A stretch of 64,000 bases of DNA from Paracoccus saliphilus (GTDB taxonomy: Bacteria > Pseudomonadota > Alphaproteobacteria > Rhodobacterales > Rhodobacteraceae), in assembly GCF_028553805.1 (NCBI RefSeq), contig NZ_CP067140.1, positions 1,798,001 to 1,862,000 of the forward strand, given 5' to 3'. Of the stretch, positions 57,623-64,000 are shown piece by piece (position 1 is the stretch's first letter; each line of letters starts with the position of its first letter). The translations under genes and the position numbers were made by a program. The notes beneath the pieces were generated by a model, which made no database searches, was not told the origin of the DNA, and was given only the letters and a program-made list of their open reading frames with translations.

Positions 57623-57865
57623 CTATTCCGGCGCCTTCGTGGTCAGGGCCAATGCATGCAATTCGCCGGCCGGGCCATCCATCTTGCCTTGCAACGCGGC
57701 ATAGACCGCCCGCTGCTGCTGAACCCGGTTCTTGCCACGGAAGCTTTCGTCGATCACCTCGGCCGCGTAATGATTTCCATCTCCGGCAAGATCAGTGATC
57801 GTGACTTGCGCGTCGGGAAATTCCGCACGAATGAGCGCTTCGATGTCATGGGCTTCCATTGCCAT
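57623..57865 (-). CDS. BolA-family protein (IbaG-like)
   Basis: From the ATG at 57865 the product has 80 residues: [61 protein letters not shown]. The conserved His is in GNHYAA and the family signature in [15 protein letters not shown]. It is the partner of the glutaredoxin downstream. The open frame to 57937 covers the leader and is not likely translated. Confidence 0.92.
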   Translation of the reverse strand: MAMEAHDIEALIRAEFPDAQVTITDLAGDGNHYAAEVIDESFRGKNRVQQQRAVYAALQGKMDGPAGELHALALTTKAPE

Positions 57866-58081
57866 ATGGGTTTCCTTCTGCCGTTGTCTACAGATGTAGG
57901 GGAAGCCCGGATGACCCGCAAGGGCGGTGTCCGACAACCGAAATACTGGCCACTATGGGTATCTGGGTTGCATATAACTAATTGATTTTATTATGATCAG
58001 GAAAGCCTTGTTTTGAGTTTTGTCCACTTTACATGCATTTCGTGGCCATAGAAATATTGCGACGCGACCAATAAAACGGCA

Positions 58082-58106
58082 AACAAAAAGCCGCCCGAAG
58101 GCGGCT
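58082..58106 (-). terminator. Rho-independent terminator after tniQ
   Basis: On the minus strand GCCGCC-TTCG-GGCGGC is followed by TTTTTGTTTG. It lies about 50 bp beyond the tniQ stop and ends the transposition operon. Confidence 0.85.
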
Positions 58107-58157
58107 GGATGGAAAATCTGAGTTTTTGGAAGGTGAGGTGGGAACGATCCCGCCGGT

Positions 58158-59102
58158 CTATTTTGCCGTGAAAAGCCTTGCGATATGCTCTTTGAGCAGG
58201 CGTCGGATAGGAGCATGCCCGCCGGGATAATGCGCATCGTCCAGCAGGTTGCCGAAGCTGTTCTGGATCGATCGCCTCGTCATCAAGCCCTTGGGGGCGC
58301 CTCGAGCCTGCAACAGACGGAACGCACGGCGGATGCCGTGTTCTCCCCTGGAGGTGAAGCGCCAACCAAGGGCCGATGCGGCGTCTCGTTCCTTGTTGGA
58401 AAGATCGTCGATGAACGTATACGGTTCGAAGGCAAGAGCGGTGCCCAGCAACTTCGTGGCGCGGATGGCCTGTTCGAGTGGCTGGTCGTCGAGCCATGCC
58501 GGGCCGGAGCGCCCTCCGATCCTACCGGCAATATAGCTCTGCAGCGGTGATTTTGGGCATGGCTCAGTGTTTACCGCGATATCTTTCAGCATGGGTGTGG
58601 TTTCAGGAACGCTTCCGCCGAATACGCCCGTTTCTTCTGATCCCTCGGGCCGATCCCGACGGATCAAGGACAGTGCGTGGACCGGACAAATCCGGATCGG
58701 TTTCATTCGCCAGATCAGCCGTTCACGCCGATGGATGGATGTATCCTGCCCGACCGCGCATGCAGCCGCATCATCCTCTGCCAGGCAGGCCGGGCAGAAA
58801 CGGAGGTCTCGCGGCGGGCACAGGCTGTCGATCAGGGTTTGATCGCCGAGCCGATAAACCCGCCGGATATGCTGGATCGGGGTATTGCGCAGCACTGTCT
58901 CCGGTTCCTGCCCTGCCAGATTGCATAGGCGTGTCACCTCATCGGGTTGACCAAGGGAAACGAGAAAGGGGTCGAGACCGAGATCGCGCAGAAAGGTGTT
59001 GACCGACCCGCGGATGTGGAAGGCGGCCATGCGCGCGGCCCAGGACCAGTGGGTCTCATCCACCTTAAACGGCAGCAAGGGAAAGAGACGGGCCATGGTC
59101 AC
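58158..59102 (-). CDS. tniQ: TniQ/TnsD-like target-selection protein
   Basis: The 314-residue protein starts LFPLLPFKVDETHWSWAARMAAFH, as in TniQ proteins. It has zinc-finger residues in LRFCPACLAEDD and PIRICPVHALSLI near residue 130-150. TniQ bridges a target site to the TniB/TnsC ATPase. Length 314 fits the short TniQ type rather than full TnsD. It overlaps tniB by 4 bp. Confidence 0.85.
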   Translation of the reverse strand: MTMARLFPLLPFKVDETHWSWAARMAAFHIRGSVNTFLRDLGLDPFLVSLGQPDEVTRLCNLAGQEPETVLRNTPIQHIRRVYRLGDQTLIDSLCPPRDLRFCPACLAEDDAAACAVGQDTSIHRRERLIWRMKPIRICPVHALSLIRRDRPEGSEETGVFGGSVPETTPMLKDIAVNTEPCPKSPLQSYIAGRIGGRSGPAWLDDQPLEQAIRATKLLGTALAFEPYTFIDDLSNKERDAASALGWRFTSRGEHGIRRAFRLLQARGAPKGLMTRRSIQNSFGNLLDDAHYPGGHAPIRRLLKEHIARLFTAK

Positions 59103-60064
59103 TTCCGACGACGACGACGGGCACGCGCGGGCAGGGCGAAATCGTCTTCTTCGTCACGGTCCGGATTAATTTGCGGCCAGTCCCGGGCGAGAAAAACGTT
59201 GCCGCCAAGCGGGCATCCCTCTTGCATGGCCCAGAACTCCGCGAAATGGTCGATGTCGAGCCGGTGCGCTCCACCTTCCAGCGCAAACTCGATCGCGCCG
59301 ATGATCGTCTCGACGCAACGACCGAAGCGATAGCGTGCCCCATGGAACAGGCGCGGGATCAGGTCGCCCTCCAGTGGCGGCTCCAGCCCGGCGATCCGGC
59401 AATATTCCCCGATCACGCCCTGGAAGCTCGCGCCGTCGGCGGCTTCCGCGACCGGCGGCAGGATCAGCGTGTTGAACCGGCGCTGGACCTGTGGGTCGGA
59501 GCGGACGATCTCATGCAGTCTCTCGGTTCCGGAGAGGATGGGAATGACCGCCTCATCGCCCTGCATGAGGGCCTTGAGGGCCCGCAGAATGAGGTTCTTG
59601 TCGGCGCAGAACAGGTCATGGGCCTCGTCGATCCAGAGAACGGTGATGCCGAGATTCTTGAGCCGACCCCTCAGCGTTTCCCACAGGCTCCAGCCCTCGC
59701 GGTTGGCGGTGATCACCGGATAGCCGCTGCGTTCGAGCAAGGTGCCGCCCATGCTCTTGAAGGTGGCGGGGCTGGGCACACTGGCCTCCAGATAGTGCCG
59801 CCCGTCAGGCCCGGTCAGGACCGGGTGCCGTTCCAGGGCACGCGCGATCAGCGTGGTCTTGCCGCCGCCGGCGCCATCGATGACCATCACACCGCGGGTC
59901 TCCCGCCCCAGGGAAAATCGCTGGGGCTCGTGCTGGAGATTGCCTTCCTCGTCCCGGCACAACAGCCGGTCGAGGCGGGAGATGAACGCGGTGTCCCTGG
60001 GCGTGTCGATACGAAGCTTGCGCAACTGATGGAGGATGCGGGCGTTTTCAGCGAGATTGGACAT
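59099..60064 (-). CDS. tniB: TniB/TnsC-like AAA+ ATPase
   Basis: From the ATG at 60064 the product has 321 residues. Walker A is VMVIDGAGGGKTTLIARAL near residue 65 and Walker B is ITVLWIDEAHDLFCADKN near 145. ILSGTERLHEIVRSDPQVQRRF is a further family block. It polymerises on DNA and links target selection to the transposase. It begins 4 bp after the tniA stop. Confidence 0.9.
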   Translation of the reverse strand: MSNLAENARILHQLRKLRIDTPRDTAFISRLDRLLCRDEEGNLQHEPQRFSLGRETRGVMVIDGAGGGKTTLIARALERHPVLTGPDGRHYLEASVPSPATFKSMGGTLLERSGYPVITANREGWSLWETLRGRLKNLGITVLWIDEAHDLFCADKNLILRALKALMQGDEAVIPILSGTERLHEIVRSDPQVQRRFNTLILPPVAEAADGASFQGVIGEYCRIAGLEPPLEGDLIPRLFHGARYRFGRCVETIIGAIEFALEGGAHRLDIDHFAEFWAMQEGCPLGGNVFLARDWPQINPDRDEEDDFALPARARRRRRK

Positions 60065-60068
60065 GAGG

Positions 60069-62282
60069 CTACTCCGTGATTTTCCAGGGATCCGCCGCAT
60101 GCGCGGAACCGGTCTGACTGGGGGTGTTGGCGGCATGGGGGTCTTCGGTGCGCGGCGGGACCGGCCCGGCGGGGACAGGTGGAGCGAGCGACTGAACGGG
60201 GGCCGGCTGGTGAGTTTTCAGGCCGGGAATGGAGCGCCCGATACCGTCGGTGGCAACGGCCCGCGCCGGCTTGTCGTCGGCACAGTTGAAGCCGATGAAG
60301 AGACGGTCCTCTTCCTGCTTGATCCGCTCTGGCGTCCAGTCATCAACCAGCAAGCCGGCCAGCCGGGTCGCCGCCGTGCTGCGCGCGTCGATCGCCTTGA
60401 TCGCCGCCATGACCACCTTACGGTCAGCAGTCTTGTGCTCGGCATTCGCTGCCTTCAGCTCGCGGACGCCCGCCACCCACTGACGGGCGGAGACACCTTC
60501 GAAGTCCGGCAGGACCGTTCCGACCTCGAATTTCTGCCTATCCGCATAGACGGTCACCGTGCCGATGTCGTCCGGATGCCAACGGACCTCGACGTTGCGC
60601 TCTTCCTTGCTGGCCATCAGGCGCGCCAGTGCCTCGGAGTGATAGCGCATACCCAGCACGGTCACCCCCTCCCTGGACAGCTTGCGCGGCAAGCGCTCAC
60701 CGAAGACCACTCGATGCGTATCCTTGTCGGGCGGCGGCTGCACACCCCATTCGCGAGTCAGGCGGCGCCAGCAATGAAGCGGGGTCTCACCGCCCAGCCC
60801 CGCATGAGGGGTATTGTGGTAGATGTCGACGATCCAGCGCACCAGGCAGAAGGCGAGGTCGTCGAAAGTCAGCGCGGCGCGCGCTTCCGGATCGGCATCG
60901 CCCTTCTCGCGAATGCTGCCGAAGGTTTGACCTGGCAGACGGGGCAGCAGGCCTGTGTTGAGGGTAAAGAAGAACCGTTCATTGCGGGCACGCACCTCTG
61001 CCAGACCCGCAGGAGCCCGCATCGTGGTGATACCCAGATCCGCACAAGCCACCCGGAAGCGCTCCGACTTGAAAGCCGGGCCATTGTCGGTGACGATAAG
61101 CGCAGGGGTGCCATGCATGTCCCAGGAACCGAGAGAACCCGCGGCATCGGCCCATTTCCCCTTGTCGCGCAAGATCATCTGCAGCACCTGCAGCGAGGCT
61201 TTCTCCTTGGCAGTGCGCGAGAAGGCCATGCCGAGGATGCAGCGCGTCGTGGCGCAGATGGCGACGGTCACAAACCAGCGTGCCTTGCTCCCATCGAGGC
61301 CGAGAATCTTGCGCTCTTCATCAGTCAGGAGCTGCAGCAGCCCCCAGGACTCCGTAAGCGAGATGATGTCGATGGTGTTCTCGTCGATTTCCACCCGTTC
61401 GAGCGGCCGGGTCAGGTGCAAGCCCTGGCCGACCGGCATGAACTTCTTGCGGGCAGCATCGACGCCTTCACGTGCAACCGCGACCGCATAAGGCTCGAGC
61501 ATGTGGATTGCCCGGCGCACGGTCTCGTAGCTCGGAATGGGGAAGGGAGGGAGGCCTTCTGCCACGCGCTCCTCGTTGCGCGCCTCGAAGGCCCCGACGA
61601 CATTCTCATGGATCTTCTTCATGGTCGGCCGGTCTTCGCTGGCATAGCGATTGACCTCGCACATCATCATGGCCAGCTGTTCGGGACCCATGAATCGGCT
61701 GCGATTCCCGCGCCGGTTCATCGCATCAATCAGGCCGCTCATGCCCATCGCCCGATATTCCGCCAGCCAGCGACGCAGCGTGCGCGGCGCAGGGCATTTG
61801 CTGAAATCCAGAGAGTGCTGGACATTTTCGCCACCATTGAACCGCGCCGCGTAGTCCATGGCTCGACCGCGCAACTCAAACTCGTTGGCTTTGATAACAA
61901 CGTCCGTGCGCTTGATGCGCTTCTCGCTTTCCATCGCCAGGAACGCCTCGATATAGGCGCTCTTTTTCGACACCCGAGCGCCAGATTTCGGCTCCAGCTC
62001 GGAGACAAGCACACCTCCGGTGAGAAGACGGTGTTTCGCGCTCTCCGGGGCATAGAAGTTATGCTCGACCCGGATGCGCTTCATCGATCCCAGGCGGCTC
62101 AACTCCTCATGTCTGAAGTTGCAGCAACGGCCGGAACCGTCATCCATTTCCAGCAGCCAGCCTTCTTCGTTTCGACCGCAAGGCGCGGTTCTGTAGGCCG
62201 TGCCCTCGATGGTCACGCGGTCATGCTTGCCGAAAGCATAGTGATGGCGGTCGGTGTCGAAGTCGAGATTGAACATATGCAT
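60069..62282 (-). CDS. tniA: TniA/TnsB-like DDE transposase
   Basis: The 737-residue protein has an N-terminal DNA-binding part and an RNase-H-like integrase core. The catalytic acids are in RVEIDENTIDI, ALIVTDNGPAFKS, and the Glu-rich AEVRARNERFFFT. A Mu-type beta-barrel follows (NVEVRWHPDDIGTVTVYADRQKFEV). It binds the transposon ends and joins strands. The end is Pro-rich and probably contacts TniB. It shares one base with the tnsA stop. Confidence 0.9.
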   Translation of the reverse strand: MHMFNLDFDTDRHHYAFGKHDRVTIEGTAYRTAPCGRNEEGWLLEMDDGSGRCCNFRHEELSRLGSMKRIRVEHNFYAPESAKHRLLTGGVLVSELEPKSGARVSKKSAYIEAFLAMESEKRIKRTDVVIKANEFELRGRAMDYAARFNGGENVQHSLDFSKCPAPRTLRRWLAEYRAMGMSGLIDAMNRRGNRSRFMGPEQLAMMMCEVNRYASEDRPTMKKIHENVVGAFEARNEERVAEGLPPFPIPSYETVRRAIHMLEPYAVAVAREGVDAARKKFMPVGQGLHLTRPLERVEIDENTIDIISLTESWGLLQLLTDEERKILGLDGSKARWFVTVAICATTRCILGMAFSRTAKEKASLQVLQMILRDKGKWADAAGSLGSWDMHGTPALIVTDNGPAFKSERFRVACADLGITTMRAPAGLAEVRARNERFFFTLNTGLLPRLPGQTFGSIREKGDADPEARAALTFDDLAFCLVRWIVDIYHNTPHAGLGGETPLHCWRRLTREWGVQPPPDKDTHRVVFGERLPRKLSREGVTVLGMRYHSEALARLMASKEERNVEVRWHPDDIGTVTVYADRQKFEVGTVLPDFEGVSARQWVAGVRELKAANAEHKTADRKVVMAAIKAIDARSTAATRLAGLLVDDWTPERIKQEEDRLFIGFNCADDKPARAVATDGIGRSIPGLKTHQPAPVQSLAPPVPAGPVPPRTEDPHAANTPSQTGSAHAADPWKITE

Positions 62283-62992
62283 CAGAGGTTGTTCCCTTTG
62301 TAGACGGCGGTGGTCCGGGTGATCCGTTCAGCCCGGAGGAGGTGAAGGTGACCGCTGCGAACCAGCCGCAGCAGTGCACGGAAACCGGCGGCTCCGAAGC
62401 CGGTCCGATCAGTGAGTTCGGCCAGGGTGGGGGTGCCGGACATTTCCGACAGGACCTGAGCGGCCATGGTATCGGCTTCCGGATCACCAGCGCGGATAGC
62501 GTGCAGAAGCCATGCGTTGTGCAGTTCGACCGGATCGAGATCCGCATCGGTCAGCAGACGCAGATCATCGGCAAAGCGGCTTTCACGCAGCTGGGAGGCG
62601 ATCTGTGGCATTTGCCGACCGAACCGGCCACCAACCCGGGCGGCGGGACGGACCGCACAAGCGATCCGGCTTCCATCCGTCCTGGTCACGAACAGATCGA
62701 AGTAGTGGGTGCGGCGCACGCCGTCCTCGTCGAACCATTCGAAACCCACTTGCTCGCGCAGATCGGCAATGTCGGGGCGGATTGAGAGACAGAGGCACCA
62801 GCAGAGTTCCAGATGGCTTTCCACCTGCACAATCCGGGCGGGGGAGCCGGAGACAGCGCCGCGACCTGAACCGTCACCGATCACGACATGGCCGCAAAAA
62901 TGGGCCTTGGAGGTGACCGCGACGGAACGGTGCGCAGTGCTGGGGAGCGGCATGGCAAAGCCAGCCGGGTTTTCACCAGAAATATGAAGCAT
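62282..62992 (-). CDS. tnsA: TnsA-like endonuclease, Arg at the catalytic Lys position
   Basis: From the ATG at 62992 the product has 236 residues. RIVQVESHLELCWCLCLSIRPDI gives the Glu, THYFDLFVTRTDG the Asp, and IACAVRP the V-K position of the PD-(D/E)xK fold, with Arg in place of Lys. The C-terminus has winged-helix-like sequence (TLAELTDRTGFGAAGFRALLRLVRSG). TnsA cuts the 5' ends for cut-and-paste transposition. If the Arg impairs cutting, the element may move by the replicative, cointegrate route. The start could also be 62953. Confidence 0.72.
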   Translation of the reverse strand: MLHISGENPAGFAMPLPSTAHRSVAVTSKAHFCGHVVIGDGSGRGAVSGSPARIVQVESHLELCWCLCLSIRPDIADLREQVGFEWFDEDGVRRTHYFDLFVTRTDGSRIACAVRPAARVGGRFGRQMPQIASQLRESRFADDLRLLTDADLDPVELHNAWLLHAIRAGDPEADTMAAQVLSEMSGTPTLAELTDRTGFGAAGFRALLRLVRSGHLHLLRAERITRTTAVYKGNNL

Positions 62993-63834
62993 TTCTTTTT
63001 TCTCACAGAGGTTTAGACCCCGCCCGAAATCGGACGGTGGCAGGCTTGCACCAGAACAGCCTCGGGCTGATCCGGATGAACCGCTTTCTCGGAAAACGGG
63101 CATGAAGGGCCGGTCCCCGCCTCGCCGGATTCACGGTCGAGGTTGGGTGAGCCTGTCAGCCAGTCCTGGAAAAGGGCCTATGGGTGAGGAAAACCGCTGC
63201 CCATGCGGATCCCTTGCGTTAGGTCGCGGGATCTGCTATGGAAAAAGAGCATTGATAGGCGGGCTTCGGTCTGCCTCGAAACGATCACGCCGGGATGCAC
63301 CAACATTCCGGTGTTTTCGTATCTGCAGGGTCAGGTCTTCATCGTTGCGCCCCTTTCATTTTAGGTCCTTAAGCGAGTTGCACTGTATCGTAATGCTCGC
63401 GCTCGCGAAAGAAGTATAGCAATATCATTGTCTTACGTGAGAATTGGAATTTACTTTCTACTCTTGTGCGGACCATCAGGCAAAGGAGGGAAGGTCTTGT
63501 GGACCATGCCTTCAATGCCACGACAGACAGTTATCAGGTGCCGGTCAGGGCCGGTCTCGTATTTATGCGAAAACGGCATGCCGGATTCACAAATTTTTGC
63601 ACGAACCGATGGAAGATGCCGGTATTCTCACGCCGCACGACTCGAACAGCCGCGGTTTCTATCGGATGATTCGTTGATTGTCGCGACAGCCTGAGGAGCG
63701 AAAAGTTTGACGAACTTCGCGCCCGATCCGGATGGATCAGCGTATGAACCCGGACTGGGTGAGAGGGCAGTGAAGTTTCATTTGCCTAACTTCGGTCATG
63801 ATCTCTTACCATTTCTTCTTGTGGCAACGACCGG
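62993..63834. other. Non-coding or unassigned stretch upstream of tnsA
   Basis: This stretch should hold the tnsA promoter and the right transposon end near 63100-63450, but I could not fix either. Several short open frames at 63430-63700 overlap one another and have no recognised domain. The sequence around 63400 becomes AT-richer, which may mark the border. Confidence 0.4.
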
Positions 63835-64000
63835 TCAACCGGGACGGATGATTTCCGCCAGCCGACGTATCAGCGCCTCGTCCAGTTTTACGCTACGCTC
63901 GAACACGGGACGTTCGGCATCATCGCCAACCGTCTGGTATTCGACCCGCAAAACCTCGCCGGGAACCCGGTAGACCAGTTTCGCGGTCGGTCCGACACTA
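63835..64000 (-). CDS. Unrecognised protein, N-terminus beyond the window
   Basis: The minus-strand frame is open from the right edge to TGA at 63837-63835, giving 54 residues: SVGPTAKLVYRVPGEVLRVEYQTVGDD and so on, ending LDEALIRRLAEIIRPG. Codon use looks coding. It may be a gene interrupted or bordered by the transposon. No family is recognised. Confidence 0.5.
   Translation of the reverse strand, partial: SVGPTAKLVYRVPGEVLRVEYQTVGDDAERPVFERSVKLDEALIRRLAEIIRPG

Larger units (their letters stand above)
57950..63420. mobile_element. Tn7-like transposon core (tnsA-tniA-tniB-tniQ), approximate ends
   Basis: Four overlapping or adjacent minus-strand genes encode a TnsA-like nuclease, a DDE transposase, an AAA+ ATPase and a target-selection protein. 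The backbone resumes at bolA only about 290 bp after tniQ. If genes run inward from the right end, as in Tn7, there is hardly room for cargo. I could not identify the terminal repeats by eye, so both ends are estimates. No Cas genes or CRISPR array are visible. Confidence 0.7.

Noticed and set aside
57929..58040. TGTC sequences as the left transposon end
   Set aside because: Several TGT starts exist but none has a convincing inverted partner near 63100-63700.
60036..62303. 755-codon open frame opposite tniA
   Set aside because: It covers tniA on the other strand and has no recognisable domain; tniA has a full DDE core.
57950..63420. CRISPR-associated transposon
   Set aside because: No Cas genes and no CRISPR repeats are present in the window.

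Overview
The window is GC-rich chromosomal DNA of an alphaproteobacterium, most likely Rhodobacteraceae and close to Paracoccus. The reasons are the protein styles (XseA, PurD, SelD, ObgE-ProB, Grx4-BolA, Mo-dependent genes, TRAP and TAXI transporters), gene-transfer-agent-like phage proteins, and a tRNA-His that lacks the extra 5' G, as is known for this class. Everything here was read by eye from the sequence; no database search was run.

The backbone is ordinary housekeeping DNA: a histidine phosphatase, lon, an EnvZ-like sensor kinase and an MBL hydrolase (2.5-8.8 kb); an alpha/beta hydrolase with a DsbA-like isomerase, prs, purD, xseA, an RND efflux pair, a LysR regulator, modABC with a Mo-box, rpsA, a LysE exporter, selD, a TRAP binding protein, eno, an endonuclease/phosphatase-family protein, selO, a VOC protein, obgE-proB, a SelW-like protein (19.4-45.3 kb); then DUF883 and holin-like membrane proteins, a TAXI-TRAP operon, grxD and bolA (52.5-57.9 kb).

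Four mobile regions interrupt it, three of them at tRNA genes. (1) At tRNA-Val(TAC) an integrase lacking its C-terminal catalytic part and a DUF2806 gene form the end of an island that runs off the left edge. (2) At tRNA-Asn a 10.4-kb element lies between perfect 56-bp direct repeats. It has an intact integrase, an HK97-type portal, a fused protease-capsid protein, tail-chaperone-like proteins, two HNH proteins, a head-tail connector and a gp10-like protein, but no terminase, tail, lysis or replication genes. An AT-rich AAA-ATPase plus TOPRIM pair, probably anti-phage cargo, is inserted in it. It looks like a capsid-encoding phage satellite or a strongly reduced prophage. (3) At tRNA-His a 7.0-kb element lies between 47-bp direct repeats. 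Its integrase has an amber codon before the catalytic tyrosine, its MT-A70 methyltransferase has TGA in place of the Trp codon of the DPPW motif, and its repressor/Cro region carries clear operators. It also contains an IS3-family element whose transposase is broken by three short hairpin inserts sharing the ends NTGAG...CGAA; two are exactly 40 nt and show compensatory base changes in their stems. (4) Next to bolA is a Tn7-like operon, tnsA-tniA-tniB-tniQ, with little or no visible cargo.

The most unusual observations are the hairpin inserts in the IS3 transposase, the capsid-encoding satellite-like element with its ATPase-TOPRIM cargo, and the stop codon in the DPPW motif of the methyltransferase.
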